Assembly (NCBI GenBank): GCA_034435395.1
Contig: DAOTXK010000429.1
Span: forward strand, 1-12,073
Source of the DNA: DAOTXK01 sp034435395
GTDB lineage: Bacteria; Chloroflexota; Anaerolineae; Aggregatilineales; Ch27
Direction: 5' to 3'
Length of the DNA stretch: 12,073 nucleotides
Below are positions 6,015 to 12,073 of the stretch, piece by piece (the stretch's first letter is position 1; the number at the start of each line of letters is the position of its first letter). Position numbers and translations under genes: made by a program. The notes under the pieces are model-generated. The model did not search any database and was not told the origin of the DNA. It saw only the letters and a program-made list of their open reading frames with translations.

Positions 6015-7031
6015 ATGCGTTTGATGATACGTCCATTCTGGCTGGTGACGGTAGTGATGTTCGCTGCCCTCGCGCTGAGCGGGTGCTTCCAGGATGCGGG
6101 CGGGGGCGCGCTCCAGCCGACCCAACCTGGAGGGCCGATTGTGCTGCCGCCGCAGGATACGCCCACTCCCCAGATAGAGGTAGCTACCCCGGTCGTGCCA
6201 CCGACCCTTCAGCCGACGTTGCCGCTGGTCCTGCCGCCGACGACAGAAGCTCCCTTGATTCCCCTGGCCACCAATACGCCTCCCATGGTTGTTTCGCCGG
6301 TGACCGGTCCGCTGCCGGGGACGACGCCCACCTTGGGGGCGCTGGAAATTGCCTCCACCCAGGCAGCCCGGAACCTCACCGCCACCGCGCTGATCGCCGG
6401 GCAGGGCGGTGCTCTGGTGGAGACCGGGCCGACCGAAGTGGCCTTTGTGGTCAGCGAGACACCGACGCCTTCGTTTACGCCGCTGGGGCCGCAGGGGCCG
6501 CTGGCGGCCACGGCCACGGCGATGATCATCACCGCCACGCAGGGAGCGGCGGAAGCCCAGACGGCCACGGCCACGGCGCTGGGGACCTACGTGCCGTCGC
6601 CGACGCCCACGCCGACCGCCACTCGTGACCCGAATCTGATTCCGGAGGACTGTGTGCACGTCGTCCGGCGTGGGGAGACGGCCTATCGCATCGCCCGGCA
6701 GTGGGGGGTGACGCTGAACGATATTTCCCAGGCCAACGGCCTCACCAATCTGTCGCTGCTGAGCATCGGGCAGCAGTTGATCATCCCCGGGTGTGGCACG
6801 ACTGGCATCACGCCGACGCCGGCACCGCAGCCCTCGCCGACCCAGGAAGGGGCCCCCGCCGAGGGTGGAGAAGCGCCCGAAGGCCGGACGTACCTCATCC
6901 AGCCTGGCGACAACCTGTATCGGATCTCATTACGTTTTGGCGTGACCATGCGGGCGCTGGCCAATGCCAACGGCATCTCCAACGTCAACCTGATCCGCGC
7001 CGGTGATACCCTGATTATTCCCAGCCGGTAG
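6015..7031 (+). CDS. Lipoprotein with two LysM domains
   Basis: A 338-residue exported protein. The signal peptide (residues 1-23) ends in the lipobox LSGC, so Cys24 would be lipid-modified and hold the protein to the membrane outer face. Residues of about 30-210 are a long Thr/Pro/Ala-rich linker with runs of TPTPT and TATA type. Two LysM domains follow, about 213-259 (VHVVRRGETAYRIARQWGV onward) and 291-337 (YLIQPGDNLYRISLRFGV onward), joined by another Pro-rich linker. LysM domains bind N-acetylglucosamine-containing glycans such as peptidoglycan. No hydrolase domain is present, so a binding or scaffold role is likely. ATG 6015 has GGGGAGG 6 bases upstream; an earlier TTG at 6000 is not needed. 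Such linkers are common in Chloroflexota surface proteins (general knowledge). It is a single-gene unit between terminators. Confidence 0.93.
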   Translation: MRLMIRPFWLVTVVMFAALALSGCFQDAGGGALQPTQPGGPIVLPPQDTPTPQIEVATPVVPPTLQPTLPLVLPPTTEAPLIPLATNTPPMVVSPVTGPLPGTTPTLGALEIASTQAARNLTATALIAGQGGALVETGPTEVAFVVSETPTPSFTPLGPQGPLAATATAMIITATQGAAEAQTATATALGTYVPSPTPTPTATRDPNLIPEDCVHVVRRGETAYRIARQWGVTLNDISQANGLTNLSLLSIGQQLIIPGCGTTGITPTPAPQPSPTQEGAPAEGGEAPEGRTYLIQPGDNLYRISLRFGVTMRALANANGISNVNLIRAGDTLIIPSR

Positions 7032-7060
7032 CCTGGTGGCGCGCGCCAGTATACTCTGTC

Positions 7061-7092
7061 TCAGGGCGACCCGGGCGGTCGCCCTGACTTTT
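7061..7092 (+). terminator. Terminator hairpin between LysM and Nudix genes
   Basis: A perfect 11-bp stem (TCAGGGCGACC at 7061-7071 with its complement at 7077-7087) closes a 5-nt loop and is followed by CTTTT. The T-run is short, so it may be a modest terminator. It ends 22 bases before the Nudix start, so the Nudix promoter must read through it or lie very close; a TATACT hexamer at 7050-7055 has no clear -35. Confidence 0.75.
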
Positions 7093-7114
7093 CCCGTCAC
7101 CTTCAGGAGTGGTC

Positions 7115-7657
7115 ATGGCAACCGAAACTATCCTGGATCGTAAGCCGATCTACCAGGGACGAATCGTGAACCTGTATCTGGAAACCGTGCGCCTGCCGGA
7201 TGGCCGCACCACCACGCGCGAGGTCGTGCGGCATGGCGGGGCCGTCGCCATGATCCCGCTGTATGAGGATGGTCAGGTGGTGTTGGTCCGGCAGTATCGG
7301 TTGCCCGCCGGGCGGGAGTTGCTGGAAGTGCCCGCCGGGACGCTGGAAGCGGGCGAGGAACCGCTGGACTGCGCCGTGCGCGAACTTCAGGAGGAGGTCA
7401 GGCTGCGGCCCGGCAAGCTGACCCGGCTGGGCGGGATTTTTGTCGCGCCGGGCTACACCAGCGAGTACATCCACCTGTACCTGGCGACGGAACTGACGCC
7501 GTCGGAATTGCGGGCGGATGACGACGAGTTCCTGGAAGTGGTGACCATGCCGCTGGAGGAGGCACTGGGGCTGATCGACCGGGGGGAGATCGCCGACGGC
7601 AAAACCATCGCCGCGCTGTTGCTGGCCGCCCGGCATCTGTCGCGGCAGTCTTAGAAT
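7115..7657 (+). CDS. Nudix hydrolase, ADP-ribose pyrophosphatase-like
   Basis: A 179-residue cytoplasmic enzyme expected to cleave nucleoside diphosphate-linked compounds; ADP-ribose is the usual substrate for this subtype. The N-terminal strand region and VVLVRQYRLPAG with ELLEVPAG just before the box are typical of the ADP-ribose group. The Nudix box spans residues 75-97: Gly75, Glu81, Arg89-Glu90 and the metal-binding Glu93-Glu94 are all present. The Gly that normally follows two residues later is Arg96. The start at ATG 7115 has AGGAG 5 bases upstream; a GTG at 7109 overlaps that site and is unlikely. The glycosyltransferase gene follows about 50 bases later with its own strong ribosome binding site, and co-transcription is possible. 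The activity is likely and the exact substrate is not shown. The end includes the stop codon region near 7652-7657. Confidence 0.88.
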
Positions 7658-7706
7658 CAGCCCGGCATTCCGATTCAGCCCTTTTTAAGGAGGTGACAAG
7701 GAACAA

Positions 7707-8999
7707 ATGGCCAGGTTTTGGTTCATGTCCGCTCCGCTGCCCGGCCACCTGGATTGGGGCGGTTACCTCCGCACGGCGCAGGCCCTGGCGGCGGCTGGTC
7801 ACGATGTGTGGTGGGTCAGCGGGCCGCCTGTCGCGGGCCTGGTTGAGGCGGCAGGACTGCCGTTCGCCAGCATCTCCCAGACGGGCTGGCTGTGGCCGCT
7901 CCCGCCACCGCCCGACCTGACGGACACTCCTTCGGAGTCGGCCATCAGACTCCGCTACCGTCGCGCCCTCGACACCTGGTTGGCCGCCGATCGGATCATC
8001 CCTGCCGTGGAGGACCTGCTGGCGCTGGCTGGCGAGCAGGGCGCTCCTGATGTGATGGTGACCGATCCCTTTCTGGCGGCGTCGGCGCTGGCCGCGGAAG
8101 CGTTCGACGTGCCGCTGGCCGTCTGCGGCTGGCCGGCGCTGCCGCCACCCGACGAGGAGGCACTGCTACCCATCCAACGCGAGCTGGGAGCCGAGGCTCA
8201 GGCCCGGATCAAGGCCCTGGCCGGGCGGTTTGGATTGCGTGGGGTGAACTTCGGCGGTGGCCTGACGCCCGCCGTGCAAAGCCCGCACCTGCACATCAGT
8301 TACTTCAGCCGCTACTGGCACCAGGCCGACCCGGAATTCCTGCCGCAGACGGTTTTTGTCGGCGGCCAGCCCGCGCCGCCCCAGGGCGATCCCCCGGCGT
8401 GGCTGCGGGCCATCCCGGAGGAAACGCCGCTGGGACTGGTGACGCTGGGGACAGTCTTCACCGGCGACCTGGGCTTCTTCAGTTGGGCGGCCCAGGCCAT
8501 GGCCTGGCTGGACATCATCCCCATTGTGGTATTGGGGCACGCTTTTTCCCCGGAGGAGAAGGCCCGGCTTAAGGCGGCGCTGCCGGGCGGCACCCGCCTG
8601 CTGAGCTGGGTGGACTACGATCACGTGTTCCCGCGCCTGAAGGTGATCGTGCATCATGGCGGCATGGGGACCACGCACCGGGCGGTGGTGCACGGCCTGC
8701 CGCAGGTGGTGGTGCCTCACGCCGCGGACCAGCGCGGGCAGGCCCGGCGCGTGGCCCAGGCGAAGGTCGGCCTCAACCTGACGGCGTGGGACGTGCGGAA
8801 CGGGCAGTTGCTGCCAGCCATCCGGGCAGTGACCGGCGACCCCGCCGTGGCGGATACGGCACGCCGGCTGGCGGAGCGTTTCGCCGCGCTGGGCGGGGTC
8901 CAGAAGGCGGCGGAACTGCTGGCTGACCTGGCGACGCGGCCTGCTCCACGCGCCGGTTGTCAATCGCCCCGGCCCGACGGTTCCGGCGAGAGGCAGTAG
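7707..8999 (+). CDS. GT1-like (MGT-type) glycosyltransferase
   Basis: A 430-residue GT-B fold enzyme that should move a sugar from a nucleotide-sugar donor to a small molecule or lipid acceptor. The N-terminal acceptor half begins with SAPLPGHLDWGG, where His14 sits at the place of the GT1 catalytic His. The donor half carries WVDYDHVFP (301-309), HHGGMGTTHRAV (316-327) and PHAADQRGQARR (337-348), the nucleotide-sugar binding segments of this family. Length fits the family. AAGGAGGTGA lies 10 bases before the ATG, an unusually complete Shine-Dalgarno. No signal peptide or membrane helix is seen. The last 20 or so residues are Pro/Arg/Gly-rich and lie in the 40-bp overlap with the convergent lipoprotein gene, so they may be a late extension. 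The acceptor is unknown; carotenoid, sterol or lipid acceptors would all fit the family. Confidence 0.85.
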   Translation: MARFWFMSAPLPGHLDWGGYLRTAQALAAAGHDVWWVSGPPVAGLVEAAGLPFASISQTGWLWPLPPPPDLTDTPSESAIRLRYRRALDTWLAADRIIPAVEDLLALAGEQGAPDVMVTDPFLAASALAAEAFDVPLAVCGWPALPPPDEEALLPIQRELGAEAQARIKALAGRFGLRGVNFGGGLTPAVQSPHLHISYFSRYWHQADPEFLPQTVFVGGQPAPPQGDPPAWLRAIPEETPLGLVTLGTVFTGDLGFFSWAAQAMAWLDIIPIVVLGHAFSPEEKARLKAALPGGTRLLSWVDYDHVFPRLKVIVHHGGMGTTHRAVVHGLPQVVVPHAADQRGQARRVAQAKVGLNLTAWDVRNGQLLPAIRAVTGDPAVADTARRLAERFAALGGVQKAAELLADLATRPAPRAGCQSPRPDGSGERQ

Positions 9000-9382
9000 A
9001 CGGGCACCCAATAGCGGTCTTCCGCCTCCCAGGACGGCGAACTGACCAGATAGAGGGCGTCGCCGTAGAGCCGGTCAAGCCCGTCGCGGGTCCAGTTGAT
9101 CTGCACGTCATGCAACATGACCGGCGCGCCGACCTCCAGATATTTGAGCGCGACACCGCGCCCGCCCGGCTGGGCGCGGGTATGGATCACCGGCTGGGGA
9201 TGGCCCTGGTTATCGGGCACTTCGCGGCACATGCCCCGTTCGCGGCACAGGGCGGAGCAGGTCGTGTACGCGCGCCCACCGATGACCAGATCGGGGTCGG
9301 GCGCGGTGCGTTGGGGCAGCGGCCCGCAGCCACCTGTCATCAGCATCAGGACCAGCACCCATCCTAACGCAGCGCGGGACAA
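8960..9382 (-). CDS. Small Cys-containing lipoprotein, unknown function
   Basis: A 140-residue protein with a short signal peptide ending near MTGGC, so Cys19 may be lipid-modified; the -3 position is Thr, not Leu, which makes the lipobox weak. The mature part has Cys42, Cys46, Cys52 and Cys130, enough for two disulfides outside the membrane. Its C-terminal half looks beta-rich, with VGAPVMLHDVQ and YLVSSPSW. The start is TTG 9382, with AGGAG about 9 bases upstream inside the end of the methyltransferase gene; a downstream GTG (residue 9) is possible but would shorten the signal peptide. It begins 4 bases after the methyltransferase stop codon, so the two are one transcript. It overlaps the glycosyltransferase gene tail to tail by 40 bases. 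No named family is recognised. Confidence 0.75.
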   Translation of the reverse strand: MSRAALGWVLVLMLMTGGCGPLPQRTAPDPDLVIGGRAYTTCSALCRERGMCREVPDNQGHPQPVIHTRAQPGGRGVALKYLEVGAPVMLHDVQINWTRDGLDRLYGDALYLVSSPSWEAEDRYWVPVYCLSPEPSGRGD

Positions 9383-9386
9383 GCGT

Positions 9387-10172
9387 CTACACTCCTGTCT
9401 GGCGGCCCAGGATGATCGCCTGGTGGATCACAAAAGAGGCGTCCCCGCCCTGCCGGACCTCCGGCTGGAGCCAGTCGGCGGCTGTTTCGGGTGCCTGGAC
9501 CAGCATGACGCGCAGCCGCGTGATCACGTCCGGAGGGCAGTTCATGCGCTCGGCCCAAGGGATGAGGGCGTGCCGCCGCGCGAAGGGTTCGGCGTGCTGA
9601 ACCTCCAGCCCCGCTGCCTGGAAGAAGCTTTTCCAGCGGGGCAGGCTATACGCCCAGGCATGGCTGGGATCGCGCAGCCGCTCAAAGGCGTTGACATAAC
9701 GGGCAGCCTTGCGATCTTCAGGCACGATCTGGTCGATCACTGCCACGATCCCGCCGGGACGGGTGACGCGGGCGGCTTCCCGCACGAAAAGACCCGGGTC
9801 GGGGAAGTGGTGCGGCGCGATACGACAGGTGACCAGGTCAAAGCTCCGGCCCGCGTAGGGCAGGGCCTCGGCGTCGAGCTGCTGGCAGACGACGTTGGTC
9901 AGGCCGTGTTCGGCCAGATGCGTCCTGGCCGCGCGGAGCATGCCCATGGTTAGATCGCTGGCGATCAGGCGCGACACGTGCGGCGCGAAGGTGCGGGCGG
10001 TGTGGCCGCCGCCGGTGGCGATATCCAGCGCCCGCCAGTCGCTGTGGGGCGCGATCAGTTCCAGCAGGCGGGCCAGGTCGGCTCCGTGGGCGTGGACGGC
10101 GCTGGTGACATAGCCCTGGGGATTCTGGCCGAACTGTCGTTGGGCGAGCCGTTTGGCCGCATGGGCGGACAT
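9387..10172 (-). CDS. Class I SAM-dependent methyltransferase (UbiE/YcgJ-like)
   Basis: A 261-residue cytoplasmic methyltransferase with a Rossmann-type SAM fold. Motif I is ALDIATGGGHTA (48-59), with Asp50 and the Gly triplet 54-56. Asp73 in ASDLT would hold the SAM ribose. LDAEALPY (99-106) and SFDLVTCRIAPHHF (110-123) are motifs II-III, and VTRPGG (136-141) starts the post-motif strand. This pattern is that of methyltransferase type 11/UbiE-like enzymes acting on small molecules or lipids. The ATG at 10172 has AAGGATG 5 bases upstream. It is followed by the lipoprotein gene and is divergent from the oxidoreductase gene over a 128-bp gap with overlapping candidate promoters. The substrate cannot be read from the sequence. 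Confidence 0.9.
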   Translation of the reverse strand: MSAHAAKRLAQRQFGQNPQGYVTSAVHAHGADLARLLELIAPHSDWRALDIATGGGHTARTFAPHVSRLIASDLTMGMLRAARTHLAEHGLTNVVCQQLDAEALPYAGRSFDLVTCRIAPHHFPDPGLFVREAARVTRPGGIVAVIDQIVPEDRKAARYVNAFERLRDPSHAWAYSLPRWKSFFQAAGLEVQHAEPFARRHALIPWAERMNCPPDVITRLRVMLVQAPETAADWLQPEVRQGGDASFVIHQAIILGRQTGV

Positions 10173-10201
10173 GATACCATCCTTCGGTGCGACGCCCCGC
10201 C

Positions 10202-10230
10202 AGTGTAACGGAAATCAGCCGGTGCTACAA
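10202..10230 (-). promoter_or_regulatory. Candidate promoter for the methyltransferase-lipoprotein pair
   Basis: On the minus strand TTGTAG (10230-10225) and TACACT (10207-10202) are 17 bases apart. RNA would start near 10195, leaving a leader of about 23 bases with the AAGGATG site. The -35 covers the -10 of the opposite promoter. Confidence 0.4.
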
Positions 10231-10231
10231 T
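10203..10231 (+). promoter_or_regulatory. Candidate promoter for the oxidoreductase gene
   Basis: TGCTACAAT (10223-10231) is an extended -10 whose hexamer matches 5 of 6 consensus bases. The -35 (GTGTAA, 17 bases upstream) is weak, as is usual with an extended -10. RNA would start near 10238, about 63 bases before the ATG. Confidence 0.5.
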
Positions 10232-10300
10232 GGGCATCCGCGGGCGGGCCTGGGCGCGCGCCCATCTGGGGACGGTGGTCATGGAGGGGAGAAACGAGTC

Positions 10301-11587
10301 ATGTCTTGCGTGCGGCTTGCGCTGATCGGCGCCGGTCAGCGGGGCAGGGATGCTTACGGCCGGTATGCGCTCCATCATGCCGACGAGGTGCGTTTTGTGG
10401 CGGTGGCGGAGCCGGTGCTGGAGCGCCGGGAGCGATTCGCGGCAGCCCACCAGCTGCCGGCCGGGCGGCAGTACGCCTCCTGGGAAGCGTTGTTGGACGG
10501 CCCGAAGCTGGCCGAGGCGGTGGTGATTGCCACACCGGACGGCGACCACATCGCGCCGACGCTGGCCGCGCTGGAGGCCGGGTATGACGTGCTGCTGGAG
10601 AAACCGATGGCTCCCACGCTGGCCGAGTGTGTGGCTCTGGTCCAGGCGGCGGAGCGGTCGGGGCGTATCCTGCAAATCGGCCACGTGTTGCGCTACACGG
10701 ATTTTTTCGCCCGCGTGCACGACCTGGTGCAGTCCGGTCGGCTGGGCGACGTGGTGACGGTTGAGCACCGCGAGAATGTCGCCTATTACCATATGGCCCA
10801 TAGCTTCGTGCGCGGCAACTGGCGGCGCGCCGACCAGGCCAGCCCGATGATCCTGGCCAAGTGCTGCCACGACTTCGACATCCTGTATTGGGTGCTGGGG
10901 GAGCTGGTCGCGCGACTGAGTTCCGTCGGGACGCTGCGTCACTTCCGCCCCGATCAGGCCCCCCATCCCGATGTGCCCCTCCGCTGCCTGGATGGCTGTC
11001 CGGTGGAGGCGGAATGTCCGTTCTCGGCACCGGGCATCTATCTGGAAAACCGCCCCCGCTATCCCGAGGCGTCGGGTTGGCCGCGGTCGGCGCTGGCCGA
11101 CGGCGACCTGAGCCAGGAAGCCATCCGCCGGGCGCTGGTGGGCGGGCCGTATGGGCGCTGTGTCTATCGCTGCGACAACGACGTGGTTGACCACCAGATC
11201 GTGACCATGGAAACCGAAGCCGGCACATCCGTGGCCCTGTTTATGCACGGCCACAGCCACCAGGAGGGCCGCACCATGCGGTATGACGGCACGCGGGCCA
11301 CGCTGGAAGGGCGCTTTGTGCATCAGGCGCAGGAGATTCGTATCCACGATCATCTGACCGGAGAGACCGAGGTTATCCGCCCGCCGACGACGGCTGGCGG
11401 GCACGGCGGCGGCGACGAGGGGCTGATGGCCGCTTTCCTCCGCACCTTACGGGGTGGCGAGCCAGTGCCGCTGACCGGGGCGCGGGCCTCGCTGGAGAGC
11501 CACCTGCTGGCTTTTGCGGCGGAGCAGGCGCGTCTCCAAAGGACGGTGATCGATATGGCGGCCTATCGCGCGGCGGCGCTGGCCTAG
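10301..11587 (+). CDS. Gfo/Idh/MocA-family NAD(P)-dependent oxidoreductase with Cys-rich insert
   Basis: A 428-residue enzyme of the family that oxidises or reduces sugars and related polyols with NAD(P). The N-terminal Rossmann part has LALIGAGQRGRDAYG (6-20) and the family signature LEKPMAPT (99-106), with Lys101 and Pro102. The C-terminal alpha/beta part has CCHDFDILYW (188-197), with His190 and Asp193 in the usual catalytic region. A less common trait is a Cys cluster: CLDGCPVEAEC (229-239) and CVYRC (287-291). Five Cys in this spacing could bind a metal; I believe related family members share it, but I cannot check. The ATG at 10301 follows GGAGGGGAGA by about 8 bases; the longer upstream frame lacks signals. 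Its stop overlaps the convergent permease stop by 3 bases. The substrate is unknown, and nearby genes do not define a sugar pathway. Confidence 0.9.
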   Translation: MSCVRLALIGAGQRGRDAYGRYALHHADEVRFVAVAEPVLERRERFAAAHQLPAGRQYASWEALLDGPKLAEAVVIATPDGDHIAPTLAALEAGYDVLLEKPMAPTLAECVALVQAAERSGRILQIGHVLRYTDFFARVHDLVQSGRLGDVVTVEHRENVAYYHMAHSFVRGNWRRADQASPMILAKCCHDFDILYWVLGELVARLSSVGTLRHFRPDQAPHPDVPLRCLDGCPVEAECPFSAPGIYLENRPRYPEASGWPRSALADGDLSQEAIRRALVGGPYGRCVYRCDNDVVDHQIVTMETEAGTSVALFMHGHSHQEGRTMRYDGTRATLEGRFVHQAQEIRIHDHLTGETEVIRPPTTAGGHGGGDEGLMAAFLRTLRGGEPVPLTGARASLESHLLAFAAEQARLQRTVIDMAAYRAAALA

Positions 11588-12073
11588 TCGCGGCTCAGGG
11601 CGTACCCGGCGGCGGTCAGCGCGATCCAGGTGATCACCAGCGGCAGCAGGATCGGCAGCGCGGTCTCCATCAACAGGCGGAGCGGCAGACTCAGCGGGGC
11701 CAGGCGAGGCAGGTTGAGCAGCAGGAAGTAAGCGCCGACAACAACGGTCGTGGCGATGGTTCCGGCGGCGCGCACCGTCGCCAGCGATCCGGCCAGGATG
11801 CCCACTGCCCCGACCATCAGCGGTTCCAGGACCAGGCGCAGCAGCGAAGCCGTCAGCCCGGCGATCATACACAGGCGCAGCAGATAGACCGGCTCTTCCG
11901 GAGCATATAACGTTTCGTATTCGAGGGCGGTTGGCGGCAGGGCGAAAGCCGCTGTTATCACCAGGGCATAGGCCAGTCGGCCTGACTGCTGCCAGATGGC
12001 TGCCGCTGCCTTGCTCAGCAGCAGTTCGCCGAGGGACGGCGGCGTCGTGCGCAGGAGGGGAAGAGTCTGGCCC
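11584..12073 (-). CDS. ABC-2-type permease-like membrane protein, C-terminal part
   Basis: The frame is open to the window edge; reading past the possible GTG at 11961 gives about 162 codons in all. The first residues seen, TLPLLRTTPPSLGELLLSK, resemble the cytoplasmic segment before a membrane helix in ABC-2 permeases (pattern LLxxTPLxxxELLLGK). At least four hydrophobic segments follow: one soon after the start, two in the middle (RLCMIAGL to GSLATV, and TIATTVVVGAYFLLLNL), and one at the end (ILLPLVITWIALTAAGYAL). Such proteins export lipids, polysaccharides or drugs together with an ATPase, which is not in the window. The family call is from pattern only, and a general multi-helix membrane protein is the safe reading. 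The stop TAG at 11586-11584 overlaps that of the oxidoreductase gene. Confidence 0.65.
   Translation of the reverse strand, partial: GQTLPLLRTTPPSLGELLLSKAAAAIWQQSGRLAYALVITAAFALPPTALEYETLYAPEEPVYLLRLCMIAGLTASLLRLVLEPLMVGAVGILAGSLATVRAAGTIATTVVVGAYFLLLNLPRLAPLSLPLRLLMETALPILLPLVITWIALTAAGYALSRD

Noticed and set aside
6160..6640. Thr/Pro-rich repeats in the LysM gene as a tandem DNA repeat
   Set aside because: The repetition is at the amino-acid level (TPTP, TATA runs) and irregular in bases; it reads as a protein linker.
9096..9953. Open frame of 285 codons on the plus strand
   Set aside because: Opposite the lipoprotein and methyltransferase genes, which have clear motifs and start signals.
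10055..11404. Open frame of 449 codons on the minus strand
   Set aside because: Shadow of the oxidoreductase gene and overlaps the methyltransferase; no ribosome binding site or motif.

Overview
The window is high-GC DNA with dense genes on both strands and ordinary bacterial signals: GGAGG-type ribosome binding sites, rho-independent terminators and extended -10 promoters. The gene content suggests a bacterium, most likely a member of the Chloroflexota. Three things point there: a lipoprotein with long Thr/Pro-rich linkers and LysM domains, a class II HMG-CoA reductase, and an archaeal-type HMG-CoA synthase next to an SCP2-type thiolase and DUF35 proteins. This assignment is inference from gene style; there is no rRNA or marker gene here. 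No tRNA, rRNA, CRISPR array, transposase or integrase was seen.

Left edge (1-1325): the 3' part of a stand-alone response-regulator receiver with Glu at the phospho-acceptor position, a strong terminator, a small two-helix membrane protein on the minus strand, and a membrane-anchored protein of unknown function on the plus strand.

Core (1324-5882): a mevalonate-pathway front end. HMG-CoA reductase, HMG-CoA synthase and a thiolase lie close together on the plus strand. After a 241-bp gap come a zinc-ribbon protein and an OB-fold protein, which together equal one DUF35 protein. A strong terminator follows. In archaea, thiolase, this type of HMG-CoA synthase and a DUF35 protein form one complex that passes acetoacetyl-CoA to the synthase. 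Here the reductase and synthase keep their catalytic residues. The thiolase has Glu where the nucleophilic Cys should be and Asn where the His of the GHP motif should be, and the DUF35 partner is split into two genes. A 32-bp near-palindrome precedes the zinc-ribbon gene, and a 14/15 copy of its right half precedes the reductase gene, so both transcription units may share a regulator. The later genes of the pathway are not in the window.

Right part (5883-12073): a LysM lipoprotein, a terminator, a Nudix hydrolase of the ADP-ribose pyrophosphatase type and a GT1-like glycosyltransferase on the plus strand. Convergent to these is a minus-strand pair, a SAM methyltransferase followed by a small Cys-containing lipoprotein. 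A Gfo/Idh/MocA-family oxidoreductase is divergent from the methyltransferase, over promoters that appear to overlap. The right edge holds the C-terminal part of an ABC-2-type permease-like membrane protein on the minus strand, whose stop codon overlaps that of the oxidoreductase.
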